Origin: Gammaproteobacteria bacterium
GTDB lineage: Bacteria > Pseudomonadota > Gammaproteobacteria > GCA-001735895
Direction: 5' to 3'
Assembly: GCA_003645435.1 (NCBI GenBank)
Contig: QNFD01000111.1
Span: forward strand, 1-7,822
DNA length: 7,822 bases
In this document: positions 1-7,751 of the stretch, one piece after another
Position numbering within the stretch: the first letter of the stretch is position 1
Layout of the letters: every line of letters starts with the position of its first letter
The notes under the pieces: generated by a model
The model's database searches: none
The model's input: only the letters and a program-made list of their open reading frames with translations
Told to the model about the DNA's origin: nothing
Translations under genes and position numbers: made by a program

Positions 1-2623
1 CAAGTAATAATTCGTACTCCTCGAGTTCCTCTTCGTTGAGCCCCCTCGGGCGCTGGGACTGAAGTAGGTCTATTGCAAAACTGTGATAGATTTCGGCGAT
101 TTGATAGGTCGCTTCGGCAGTGACTTCTTCGACCTGGTAATCGAGTGCCCTGGTATAGGCGGCAATCGATTTTTGCATCAATTTCTTCTTTTTCTTCAGG
201 CTCTTTTTCAAAGGCACGGTCAACTTTACGGACTGATATGATCGTTGTATCGGTCTTGTCAATTCGATACTTGCGGTTGCCGCCAGGTACTTACTGCGGG
301 GACTGCGTTCGCTTTTGGCGTTAGCATCGGCCTTGACGATCTCGTTTAACCAGTAATGTAATTTCCCTGTATTATTCTTTTCGCGATATGACTCGGCGAT
401 CCGAAATTTCAATTCGATGGATCGTTCAAGCGGGGCAGGATAGGACTTGACATAAACCTTGTAGATAGCGATTGCCTCGTCTTTTTTGCCGGCCTTTTGA
501 TAAAGCTCAGCGGCCCCCCACATCAGGTCCTTCTTTCGAGACGCGGATTGTGTAGAAGCGGATAAAGTCATCATTTCATTTGCCGCCAACGCATGATCAC
601 CCTGCATGCTGTAGGCTAGCGCCAGTTTCTCGCTGACGCCTGTTTTCCAGCGCTTTTCCTTCGGGTATTTTTTGCGAAATGACTTGAGCAGCGTAATCGC
701 CTGTGGCCAATCTTTTAGTTCGACATAAGCGGTAGCGGCATCATAATCGGCGACGATACGTTTCGGTGAAGTGGGTACCACAACACCCAGTCTTGAAAAG
801 TGGCTGGCTGCCAGCAGGTGATTGCCCGCGCTTCGTTCATTCTCTCCCTGCCTGTAAATACTTGCCGCGAGTTGTTCGCGGATTTCACTGGTTTCTTTTG
901 AGTTTTTGCCAAGCAACGGTAGCAAGCTTATGTAAGCAACTTCGGCGTTTTTATATTGCCCCGTGGCATAATGTGAATGTCCGATAATTGTCCAGGCCGG
1001 GCGCTGGATTTTTTTATCAATGCTTTGGTCATCTACGAGCCGGTAAGCAGCCTGTGTTGCATCCGCATAGTCTTTCCATTCGAAATATTGCTTTGCTGAC
1101 TGCAAAAGTATCGCGGGCATGCGCGGGTCTGCCGGGAATTCAAAACGGAATTTCATCGCGCTGGTTATGCGTTGCCGCTTGAAGGCTTTATTCTGATGCG
1201 ACCTGGATTGATCATATAGCGCATCGTAGCTTAGCAGTGCAGCGTATCCTGCCTCGGCGCTATTTTTATGCCTGGCATAGTCGTAGGCGGTTTTTTCGTA
1301 TTCCTCGATAGCGGAAGCATATTGGCGAGCATCAAATAAACTTTCAGCCAGCAGGAAATTGATTTGATCCGCATCACTATCCTCTGGAAAGGACTCCAGA
1401 TAGTGCCGGTACCAGCTGGCGGCAACTTTATAGTCAGAAGCCTTTTTTGAGGCCCGGGCCTGGGCATGATAATGCGTGGCAAGGTCGCGAAGATGCCTGG
1501 TTAACACGGGTTCCAGGCTGGCCTGAGATGCCTGGTCCTGTCGCTTCCAGAATTCAGAATTAACATCGTACTGGTTCACGAAGGTTTTCTTTTGCTGCAG
1601 TACCAATGTCGAAAATCCCGCCTTTTGATAGCCAAGAATTGCCTTTTGATGAAATTCAGGGGTATACCGTGAGTAAGGGTATTGTTTTCCGTAGGCGAGG
1701 AAGACGTCCGCGGCATCGGTGATACGCTCTTTACGCAAATAAAGTTTGCCGAGATTGAGGTATATCAGCGGTTCGAATTCGCGTTGACCGGCTTTGTTAA
1801 AATAGTCGCGCAAGGACATTTTTTCAGCCTCGTAGGAAAATGCGAGGCTGACGACGCGAACCACATCATCGAGTAATTCCCGCTCGGCGCGACCCAGATC
1901 CCGGCTCAGGCCGATTTCATCTATCTTGTATGAACTTGCATTCAGATCAAGAACAGAAATATAACTATCGATCGCGTCTCTATATCGGTTTAGCTTAAAC
2001 TGTGACCAACCGTATTTGTAAATAGATTTTTCGTAATACAACGAGTCGGGATGATGCTTGACGATAACTTCATAGGCATCTTCCGCCTGCTCGTATTCGC
2101 GTAAAACGAACAAGTTCTCACCGCGGCGAAACTGAACTTCATCGATATATCGAGAGTCTGGAAATTTCGCTACCAGGCGGTCGAGTGCCTGCAACGATTT
2201 TTCTGGTTTTGAATCGAGTGCGTAGGCACGCGATAGCTGATAAAGAATGTAATCATTATCCGCTCGATCGGGATAAAGCCTGAGGTAATTCTCATAGCCG
2301 TTGATGGCCTCGAGTGATTCCTGCAGACCTTGCTGTTGTTTAACCAATTCGTCTGCAAAACGGTTGTCCAGGCTAGCTTCCAGTTCCAGATCGGCAAGGC
2401 GTCTGATTTCATCACCGGTACCTGTACCATTGCCGGTGATCAGAATCAGAGCACGGTAACTGTCTATGGCCTGTTGCCGGCTAATACTAAATTGTGCCCG
2501 TGGTTCGATCTGAGCGCTTTTTTCGCTGAGGCTGCCGATGGTGGGTTCGAGATTAACATCGTCTGAAGCACAACCCGATATCAGGATGGTAAGCACGACG
2601 ATTAAACCAGGCCGGTAGCGCAT
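1..2623 (-). CDS. large TPR-repeat outer-membrane lipoprotein (C-terminus cut off)
   Basis: From the ATG at 2623 the frame stays open without a stop to position 2, giving 874 residues; the gene runs off the left edge. It begins with a lipoprotein signal: MRYRPGLIVVLTILISGC, with lipobox I-S-G-C and the lipidated Cys at 18. Residue 19 is Ala, not Asp, so outer-membrane sorting is expected. After a linker containing GTGTGD, repeated TPR-like helical pairs fill most of the chain. Examples are YILYQLSRAYALDSKPEKSL (about 125-144) followed by FPDSRYIDEVQFRRGENLFV, and REYEQAEDAYEVIVKHHPDS (175-194). More occur near 375-455, 500-560, 620-660 and 695-735. The Y/F-P-D-S spacing is typical of periplasmic TPR proteins of the BamD/CpoB style, but this protein is several times longer. 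A lysine cluster lies at 806-814. The start is 2 bases after the previous stop, with GGTGAG about 9 bases upstream. The likely role is a scaffold of an envelope complex; AgmU/GltD-like large TPR proteins are a reasonable comparison, but orthology is not shown. Confidence 0.88.
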   Translation of the reverse strand, partial: MRYRPGLIVVLTILISGCASDDVNLEPTIGSLSEKSAQIEPRAQFSISRQQAIDSYRALILITGNGTGTGDEIRRLADLELEASLDNRFADELVKQQQGLQESLEAINGYENYLRLYPDRADNDYILYQLSRAYALDSKPEKSLQALDRLVAKFPDSRYIDEVQFRRGENLFVLREYEQAEDAYEVIVKHHPDSLYYEKSIYKYGWSQFKLNRYRDAIDSYISVLDLNASSYKIDEIGLSRDLGRAERELLDDVVRVVSLAFSYEAEKMSLRDYFNKAGQREFEPLIYLNLGKLYLRKERITDAADVFLAYGKQYPYSRYTPEFHQKAILGYQKAGFSTLVLQQKKTFVNQYDVNSEFWKRQDQASQASLEPVLTRHLRDLATHYHAQARASKKASDYKVAASWYRHYLESFPEDSDADQINFLLAESLFDARQYASAIEEYEKTAYDYARHKNSAEAGYAALLSYDALYDQSRSHQNKAFKRQRITSAMKFRFEFPADPRMPAILLQSAKQYFEWKDYADATQAAYRLVDDQSIDKKIQRPAWTIIGHSHYATGQYKNAEVAYISLLPLLGKNSKETSEIREQLAASIYRQGENERSAGNHLLAASHFSRLGVVVPTSPKRIVADYDAATAYVELKDWPQAITLLKSFRKKYPKEKRWKTGVSEKLALAYSMQGDHALAANEMMTLSASTQSASRKKDLMWGAAELYQKAGKKDEAIAIYKVYVKSYPAPLERSIELKFRIAESYREKNNTGKLHYWLNEIVKADANAKSERSPRSKYLAATASIELTRPIQRSYQSVKLTVPLKKSLKKKKKLMQKSIAAYTRALDYQVEEVTAEATYQIAEIYHSFAIDLLQSQRPRGLNEEELEEYELLL

Positions 2624-2625
2624 GA

Positions 2626-4473
2626 CTATTCACTCACCAGTGAATCGTACAGGCGTGCCACCGAATAACGAGCGTTCAGGCGAAGCTGGATGATACGTTG
2701 CTGCTGTTGCTGAATGGCGCTTATTGCGAGTCGATTGATGCGTGACTCCTGCCGATTGATGAGCCTGCCGACGCGCTCGTAAAGGTTTTTGATCCTGGCG
2801 TCCTGGCCGTCAATACGATGTTCGAATTCGGCAAAGCGGGCGCGACTCAGGTCGGTTAGCTGAGCTAGTGACTGAGCGCGCTGTTCAGATTCCAGCATCG
2901 CCCTGTCTAATGCGTGTAACTGTTTCCTGGCCTGCCATAACCGCGGCGCATAATCGGTGCTGATCTGCCAGTCTAAAAGACCCGAGAGCAAGCGGTGCAT
3001 ATCAGCTTCGGAATCGGTGTTTTTCCGGTCGCGTAATTTGTTAAGGCCGAGTGCAATTCTATCCAGCCTTTGCAACTGTTGTTTTTCATCTACCGATGCC
3101 AGGCTCAAATAGTCCTGCCTGGTTTCGATGTCGTTGAGTTTTGATGCGTAGTTTTCACGAGATCGCTGGAGGTTTGTGAGCGTCGGTAAGTCATTTGACT
3201 GCTCCAGTAGCGGTAGTTTTTGCTCGAAGTTTTTACGGCGCTCGATCAACATCAGATCCAGCGTCGGTAAGTTTCCATCCCAGTGAGCTAGCATGATGCG
3301 AATATCGAGTAGCTCCTGGTAACGTCTGACCTCCTGTTCAAAAGCCTCCGAGGCCATGAGTATGTAGAGGTAGGGTGCTGCAACCGAAGGTGGTGGAGCC
3401 TGGTCGAATCGACCGGGGGAATTTACCAGCCGATTTTGCTGCAATGCCGCGATTACTTCTCCCTGTCTAATTGAAGTAACGACCTCATCAAGCACTACCA
3501 GTTGTAAGTCAAATTGATCCGCGGCTAGCTCGAAGTATTTTACCGCAAGCTGGCTTTGCCGGTCCTGCTCCAATGTCGTGGGGATTGCAAGCAGGGCTTC
3601 CTGGGTAGCGATATCGATGGAATTTTGTCGGGTTAATTCCAGCCAGGGAACCAGCGCCCTGTCAAAATTGTCGAGACGACTCCAGGCCCAGCCTGCACCA
3701 AGCAGTGCTTTATGGCTCAACGGACCTTGCAGGCGAATACGAGAGAAATTAGCCAGTGCCGCTTCGGGTTTTGATCGACGTAACAGGCTAAACCCGAGTG
3801 CGAGATTTGCCTGATCACGAAGCGCAGTCATTTCAATCGAATCAGTCGGCATGCGCCCGAGACTGTCGAGCAGTTCCTTGCCCTGATCGAACTGATTATT
3901 TTCGACCATCGAAACACCGAGATTGTAGTCAGCGTAGGCACGCCAGACCGAGCCAGCGGTAATACCCCGGCTCGCGTCCACGGCCTGCTGGTACTGCATA
4001 TTGCCCAGGTACAGGTTGGTCAGTAAATACTGCCTTTCGGACTCGATCTGAACGGGCAGTACATCATCGATCTTTGCCAGTAGTTCACGGGCGGTATCGT
4101 ATTGTCCCTGATCATAATTAAGTCGCGCGAGGTTGAACCAGACACGATTTTTTATGCCCGCCGATGTGTCTTCTTCCTGTAGCCGAGAAAATAGCATTCC
4201 TGATTCGCGGTAAAGACCATAGCTATAGTAAAGGTCTGCGAGTAGCAATTCAGATTCTTCAATTTGGGTTTGAGTGCGAGAGCCCTGTTTGGCCACCAGT
4301 AACTGTGTGATGGCGGGCAACTCGTTTTGCTGAAAATAGTGAAACAATGCCTGGCCATAGGCCAGGTCTTCAACACGATGTTGAAGAGCGGATCCACTAG
4401 CCTGAATTGTGCCAGCGATAAAAACAGCCGTAATTCCCAGGCCGTAATAGAAAAATTTGCAAAGGCTTTGCAT
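2626..4473 (-). CDS. periplasmic TPR-like protein with C-terminal coiled coil
   Basis: A 615-residue exported protein. The signal peptide is MQSLCKFFYYGLGITAVFIA plus about nine residues, with likely cleavage after S-G-S-A (26-29). Residues about 37-312 are repeated helical pairs of TPR character, for example LLLADLYYSYGLYRESGMLF (77-96) and FNLARLNYDQGQYDTARELL (113-132). Others are AYADYNLGVSMVENNQFDQG and LLGAGWAWSRLDNFDRAL. A proline-rich hinge (QAPPPSVAAP, about 358-367) leads into a long, charged, mostly helical region (about 400-612) with coiled-coil character. That region contains five glutamines in a row near residue 588 and ends in VARLYDSLVSE. No enzyme motif is visible. TPR proteins are scaffolds for protein complexes; the neighbouring TPR lipoprotein, 2 bases downstream, suggests both belong to one envelope assembly. 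Resemblance to TPR parts of Glt/Agl-type machines is architectural only. The start is supported by an AGG 7 bases upstream and by the signal peptide. Confidence 0.85.
   Translation of the reverse strand: MQSLCKFFYYGLGITAVFIAGTIQASGSALQHRVEDLAYGQALFHYFQQNELPAITQLLVAKQGSRTQTQIEESELLLADLYYSYGLYRESGMLFSRLQEEDTSAGIKNRVWFNLARLNYDQGQYDTARELLAKIDDVLPVQIESERQYLLTNLYLGNMQYQQAVDASRGITAGSVWRAYADYNLGVSMVENNQFDQGKELLDSLGRMPTDSIEMTALRDQANLALGFSLLRRSKPEAALANFSRIRLQGPLSHKALLGAGWAWSRLDNFDRALVPWLELTRQNSIDIATQEALLAIPTTLEQDRQSQLAVKYFELAADQFDLQLVVLDEVVTSIRQGEVIAALQQNRLVNSPGRFDQAPPPSVAAPYLYILMASEAFEQEVRRYQELLDIRIMLAHWDGNLPTLDLMLIERRKNFEQKLPLLEQSNDLPTLTNLQRSRENYASKLNDIETRQDYLSLASVDEKQQLQRLDRIALGLNKLRDRKNTDSEADMHRLLSGLLDWQISTDYAPRLWQARKQLHALDRAMLESEQRAQSLAQLTDLSRARFAEFEHRIDGQDARIKNLYERVGRLINRQESRINRLAISAIQQQQQRIIQLRLNARYSVARLYDSLVSE
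4350..4366. repeat. perfect short inverted repeat inside the TPR gene
   Basis: CCTGGCC, a 3-base loop, then GGCCAGG: a perfect 7-bp stem about 110 bases into the coding sequence of the gene starting at 4473. It has no following T-run, so it is not a Rho-independent terminator. It may simply reflect the codons for D-L-A-Y-G-Q, or could form a small hairpin in the mRNA. Confidence 0.3.
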
Positions 4474-4480
4474 TGGTCTG

Positions 4481-4489
4481 CCTACCCTT
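4481..4489 (-). promoter_or_regulatory. ribosome binding site setting the start at 4473
   Basis: The minus strand reads AAGGGTAGG ending 7 bases before the ATG at 4473-4471. This purine-rich site favours 4473 over the upstream in-frame ATG at 4587. The ATG at 4587 lies well inside the preceding gene and would put 38 unconvincing residues in front of the signal peptide. Confidence 0.65.
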
Positions 4490-4492
4490 AAC

Positions 4493-5026
4493 CTATTCCC
4501 AAACCCTGGCGTTAAATTCGGGTTGTTCCTTACTGGTATCGTCGATAATAGTGAACTCGACAAATTGAGGTTCAGCGGTCTTATCAACTACGATTGTTTT
4601 ACCGCGCCGATAGTCTCGGCCGCCGGGACCAACCCCGGTAAATACCGCAATAATTTCGTGTTCGCCCGAGGCCAGGTTTCCAATATAGAGACGCTGTACA
4701 CCGCCACGCTCGAGTGCCGCTAACTCACGTTCTGTGTATAGATGGTTGGCGACATTCTTGTCATCGATACGGAGCTGGACCGAGTCCAGGGTAAATAGCT
4801 GACCGGCGTTCATCGACAGAAATATGCTGAACTGGGTGTTCGCGGGAAAGAGCAGGTCTTCCTCGAGGATGAACAGGTCACGATTGAGCGAAAGCACTTC
4901 TTTTTTGAGGGACTCGATACTGGATTCCAGGGTTTCATCGCTATCTTCACTGGCGTTTACACCGGTGGCTAAAAATCCGAGGATAAGAGTCAGCAGTAAT
5001 AATTTCGATAAATTGATAAATTTCAT
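4493..5026 (-). CDS. small secreted protein, coiled coil plus beta-rich domain
   Basis: From the ATG at 5026 the product is 177 residues. It opens with a classic Sec signal peptide (MKFINLSKLLLLTLILGFLA, then TGVNA and SED), with likely cleavage after residue 25. Next comes an acidic, heptad-like helix (about 28-55; ESSIESLKKEVLSLNRDLFI) and then a beta-rich domain to the C-terminus. That domain has alternating hydrophobic strands, for example around SVQLRIDD, RLYIGNLASGEHEIIAVFTG and PQFVEFTII, recalling Ig-like or PEGA-like periplasmic folds. No catalytic motif is visible and there is no helix-turn-helix. The start is uncertain: an in-frame ATG at 5074 overlaps the ApbE stop by 8 bases and has an AGGA 11 bases upstream, whereas 5026 has no Shine-Dalgarno sequence but gives a better signal peptide. 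The next gene begins 19 bases after the stop. A structural or adaptor role beside the TPR proteins is inference; I cannot assign a function. Confidence 0.82.
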   Translation of the reverse strand: MKFINLSKLLLLTLILGFLATGVNASEDSDETLESSIESLKKEVLSLNRDLFILEEDLLFPANTQFSIFLSMNAGQLFTLDSVQLRIDDKNVANHLYTERELAALERGGVQRLYIGNLASGEHEIIAVFTGVGPGGRDYRRGKTIVVDKTAEPQFVEFTIIDDTSKEQPEFNARVWE

Positions 5027-5066
5027 CGCTGATGAAGTAAATATTGTTGCGAAGGGAGGGATCTGG

Positions 5067-6086
5067 TTAATCATTGCTGGTCGGTTCCTGTAAACCTGAC
5101 GAGTAATGAACATTACCTTCGTTGTCGATAATAACGGCATCTATATTTTCCAGGGTCTCGATCAGGGCAATACCTTTTATAGCACCTAGTACAAAAATAG
5201 TGGTTGATAAGGCGTCGGTTGTTATTGCGTCGGGACCGGTGACAGTCGCACTCCAGGTCGCGGATACGGACTTACCTGTCGATGGATTGATAATATGGTG
5301 AACTCGCTGACCGTCGCGTATAAAAAAGCGCTCATAGTCACCAGATGTCGAAATCGCAGTGTCACTAAGCGGTAACACCAGTGCCATTTCACTTTTTTTG
5401 CGTGGATGCTGAATACCGATTATCCAGGGTCTACCCTGCTTCTTGCCTAGTATTTTAGTGTCGCCGCCTGCGCTAACCAGGGCTTCGTCGATACCACAGC
5501 GTTTGGCTATCTCGATGGCACGATCAACCGCGTAGCCCTTGGCAATCCCACCCAGATCAATTCGTACGCCGGTGTCATCGAAGCGTAACGTATTATTATT
5601 TAAGTTGATGTGCCGATAATCAATCGACGGCAAACTCGATTCGATCAGTTGATCCGAAGGTTTCAGTTTTTTTCGATAATCGTATTTATAACCGATACTG
5701 GCAAAAGTGATATCGAAGGCACCGTCCGAAATCTTCGAAAAATACAACGACCGATCAATAATTTCAGCCATTTCATTGCTGATCTCAATGGTTTTAGTCG
5801 AGGCGTTGTTATTGATGAAAGAGATCTCGCTATGCGCTTTAAATGGACTCATCATCGCATCGAGCCTATGCATTTCGGTAAAAATTTTGTCGATACATTG
5901 GCTCGCCTGGGATTCGTTTTTGTGCCAGAGCTCAACCGAGATACGCGTACCCATGATATCTTGCTGTTGCTTAAACCAGTTGGCATGCGCGCTTGAAAAG
6001 TTGCATACCAGGGTCGATATAACTACCCCAAAACAGGCCGCCAGATTCGAAAATTTTAACTTTATCCGAGGTGGATCCTTAGCCAT
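5067..6086 (-). CDS. apbE: FAD:protein FMN transferase (ApbE family), exported
   Basis: ApbE enzymes split FAD and attach FMN covalently to a threonine or serine of exported or membrane flavoproteins, using Mg2+, in the periplasm. The 339-residue length is typical. An N-terminal hydrophobic segment (about 13-30) ends in S-A-H-A at 32-35, a likely signal peptidase I site. The family motifs appear in order: IMGTRISVELW at 44-54, DGAFDIT at 121-127, DLGGIAKGYAVDRA at 177-190, SAGGDTKILG at 205-214, TSGDYERFF at 247-255, HHIINPSTGK at 263-272 and DALSTTIFVLG at 291-301. D291 and T295 match known metal ligands, so the enzyme looks intact. Many homologues are lipoproteins; here C28 is preceded by T-L-V, which is not a lipobox, so the protein is probably soluble. 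The gene starts 21 bases after the DUF1501-like gene; the upstream GGGG is weak and distant. No clear flavinylation-target motif is present in the neighbouring products, so its client is probably encoded elsewhere. Confidence 0.93.
   Translation of the reverse strand: MAKDPPRIKLKFSNLAACFGVVISTLVCNFSSAHANWFKQQQDIMGTRISVELWHKNESQASQCIDKIFTEMHRLDAMMSPFKAHSEISFINNNASTKTIEISNEMAEIIDRSLYFSKISDGAFDITFASIGYKYDYRKKLKPSDQLIESSLPSIDYRHINLNNNTLRFDDTGVRIDLGGIAKGYAVDRAIEIAKRCGIDEALVSAGGDTKILGKKQGRPWIIGIQHPRKKSEMALVLPLSDTAISTSGDYERFFIRDGQRVHHIINPSTGKSVSATWSATVTGPDAITTDALSTTIFVLGAIKGIALIETLENIDAVIIDNEGNVHYSSGLQEPTSND
5086..5089 (-). promoter_or_regulatory. possible ribosome binding site for alternative start at 5074
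   Basis: AGGA on the minus strand, 11 bases before the ATG at 5074-5072. That ATG shares the bases ATGATTAA with the ApbE stop codon (TAA at 5069-5067), an arrangement suited to translational coupling. If used, it adds 16 residues in front of the signal peptide of the small secreted protein. The match is short and the spacer long, so this is only a candidate. Confidence 0.3.
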
Positions 6087-6107
6087 TGAACGCTTTGAAC
6101 CCCAGCT

Positions 6108-7739
6108 TTATAGTGTACTAAAGGCAATATAATTGCCGAGATTGCTACCCAGACCGTGATTTGGAAACAGACCGGTAAAGGCGCTGGTGTTTGAGGGGGA
6201 TATGTCGCCATTCACGGCCATGTAATTTAGTAACAGCATATTGACGAGCAAATTTGGGTTATTGGCCGCTGGTGTCGCGGAAGTAACCACCGACGCATCG
6301 TTTGAAAAACGACCTATCTGGCGATGTAATTCAGCGGCCTGACCATTATTAGACAAGGCAGGCGCGCCCGTAGGACTGTATACCAGGAAAAAAGAACAGG
6401 CTGTCGAAGAATTGTCCGAGGTCCATTGACCCTTACCGCTACCACCCAGGGTCAGGTTTTCACCAGCACCGCTGGTAGTCGTAACATCCGGCATACCATT
6501 GCTGGCGACCGAGCCATCGCTAAATACATAAATCATCAATGGCTTGCCTTTTCTTCGCGCATAATCGAGGCAGGCGCCGATACAGCGACCGGCACGCAAG
6601 TCTCGATTTTCGCCGGTTCGACGATCACCGGTGTGATAATCGTAACCACCCATCGTAATACAGCCTCCGGCGGCGTATCCATTCATTACCATCTTCATTA
6701 TCGATGCCGTTTTGCTAAATTCCCTGTCCATGAACTCGGTCGGTGAAAAGATTGCCTGAATATCAAGATCCTGGGTTGGATCTACCGGAACACCGGCAAA
6801 ACGATTAGCGATGTCGGCTGCCTTTAAATAACCGCAACGTACTAGATCCTTGACCACATCGTCATTACCAAGCCCGGTACTGACCGTACCTAATTGCATT
6901 TTTTTATGACTGATGCGGGCTATCGATTCCATCACCGCGGTGACGTCAGACGGGTCGCTTAAGATTGCGGTCAGGTTGCCGACATCGACCATGCCGGTGA
7001 CATCACCAGGCCGATCAACTTTAGTAGGGCGGACTTCCGGATTGATTTGTACCGCGGGTGCCAGCGAATTACCACCCGATTCACTGGTTCGAGAACCTAT
7101 GAGGTCGACTACGCTGCCCTTTGCTCCGGTCATTGCGATTCCATACAGCGGATTATGAGGATTATTACCGGTGTCATTGTCTGAACGCGCAGGGATCACA
7201 CAACCATCAACATTACCGACAGTCGCAGCCGCTTTTTCCAGTATTCCATGCAACATAGCGCTATCAGCATGAAAAGCCAGGTTCAAATCAGTATTGGTAA
7301 AATTTCCATCGCTTGTGTTTAGCAAGCTGACGCCAGAGTCGTCGAGGCCAGGAATCATGTCACCAGGGATGCCTAGCTTGCTGTATCCCGAGGTGGATAA
7401 GAGATCCATCTGGCCGCCGCCCTGGCCAACCAGCACATTGGAGCCAGCGAGATTGGCGCCGCCAGCCAGGTCGAAACATATAAATGGTACCTTGGCGCTA
7501 CCGAGGCCACCCAGGGTGCAACCGATGTCGGTGGCCAATGCGTCGAGATCCGCGGAAACAGCCGCCATGGCTGCATTCGGATTGGCAAACAGGCTGAATA
7601 TTCCACCACCCAGGAGCGTCGCTGAACCGCCGATAAAACCCTGGCGAACAAATTCTCGTCGAGTAATCGGGCGCGCGTGATTTTCATGCCGTAGCGGGGC
7701 ATCCGGTGAGAGCAGTTTAAATTTTTGTTTTTTAGCCAT
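6108..7739 (-). CDS. Tat-exported DUF1501-like protein
   Basis: A 543-residue protein with a twin-arginine signal: T-R-R-E-F-V-R at residues 26-32, a glycine-rich hydrophobic stretch at about 34-52 and a likely cleavage after A-M-A at 57-59. A 26-residue charged segment precedes the arginine pair. No later ATG, GTG or TTG lies before the arginines, so the start is firm; AGGG sits 10 bases upstream. The mature part resembles DUF1501 proteins (alkaline phosphatase/sulfatase-like fold). It has an early hydrophobic strand ending in a glycine turn (PFICFDLAGGANLAG, 85-99), a GGYDYH motif at 364-369 matching the family's GG-x-D-x-H, and YVFSDGSVASNG at 404-415 where the family has a SEFGR-type motif. 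The usual later Asp-His motif is not evident, so enzymatic activity is doubtful. Eight cysteines lie in the mature chain, including C386 and C390. DUF1501 proteins are generally of unknown function. It is the first complete gene of the block, 21 bases before the ApbE gene. Similar proteins may carry misleading secretion-pathway names in databases; nothing here resembles the membrane protein GspF. Confidence 0.72.
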   Translation of the reverse strand: MAKKQKFKLLSPDAPLRHENHARPITRREFVRQGFIGGSATLLGGGIFSLFANPNAAMAAVSADLDALATDIGCTLGGLGSAKVPFICFDLAGGANLAGSNVLVGQGGGQMDLLSTSGYSKLGIPGDMIPGLDDSGVSLLNTSDGNFTNTDLNLAFHADSAMLHGILEKAAATVGNVDGCVIPARSDNDTGNNPHNPLYGIAMTGAKGSVVDLIGSRTSESGGNSLAPAVQINPEVRPTKVDRPGDVTGMVDVGNLTAILSDPSDVTAVMESIARISHKKMQLGTVSTGLGNDDVVKDLVRCGYLKAADIANRFAGVPVDPTQDLDIQAIFSPTEFMDREFSKTASIMKMVMNGYAAGGCITMGGYDYHTGDRRTGENRDLRAGRCIGACLDYARRKGKPLMIYVFSDGSVASNGMPDVTTTSGAGENLTLGGSGKGQWTSDNSSTACSFFLVYSPTGAPALSNNGQAAELHRQIGRFSNDASVVTSATPAANNPNLLVNMLLLNYMAVNGDISPSNTSAFTGLFPNHGLGSNLGNYIAFSTL

Positions 7740-7751
7740 AGTCTTGCAACC

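Noticed and set aside
4350..4366. Hairpin considered as a terminator
   Set aside because: It is inside a coding region and has no T-run on either side.
4474..4587. N-terminal extension of the 615-residue TPR protein to ATG 4587
   Set aside because: It overlaps the preceding gene by 95 bases and would bury the signal peptide; the ATG at 4473 has a good ribosome binding site.
5075..5140. Extension of the small secreted protein to ATG 5140
   Set aside because: It would overlap the C-terminus of ApbE by 74 bases and place the signal peptide 38 residues in.
5998..6012. Lipoprotein signal in ApbE around C28
   Set aside because: The residues before the cysteine are T-L-V; valine directly before the Cys does not fit a lipobox, and a signal peptidase I site follows.
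5610..6132. Plus-strand open frames opposite the ApbE gene
   Set aside because: They lie antisense to a gene with complete family motifs, have no signal or domain character, and reflect the codon bias of the real gene.
6450..6490. T-S-G-A-G-E-N-L-T in the DUF1501-like protein (residues 422-430) as an ApbE flavinylation site
   Set aside because: The acceptor Thr/Ser normally following G-A is replaced by Gly, so it does not fit the known motif.
7294..7680. Plus-strand open frame of 128 codons opposite the DUF1501-like gene
   Set aside because: Proline- and serine-rich translation typical of an antisense shadow; the minus-strand gene is clearly real.
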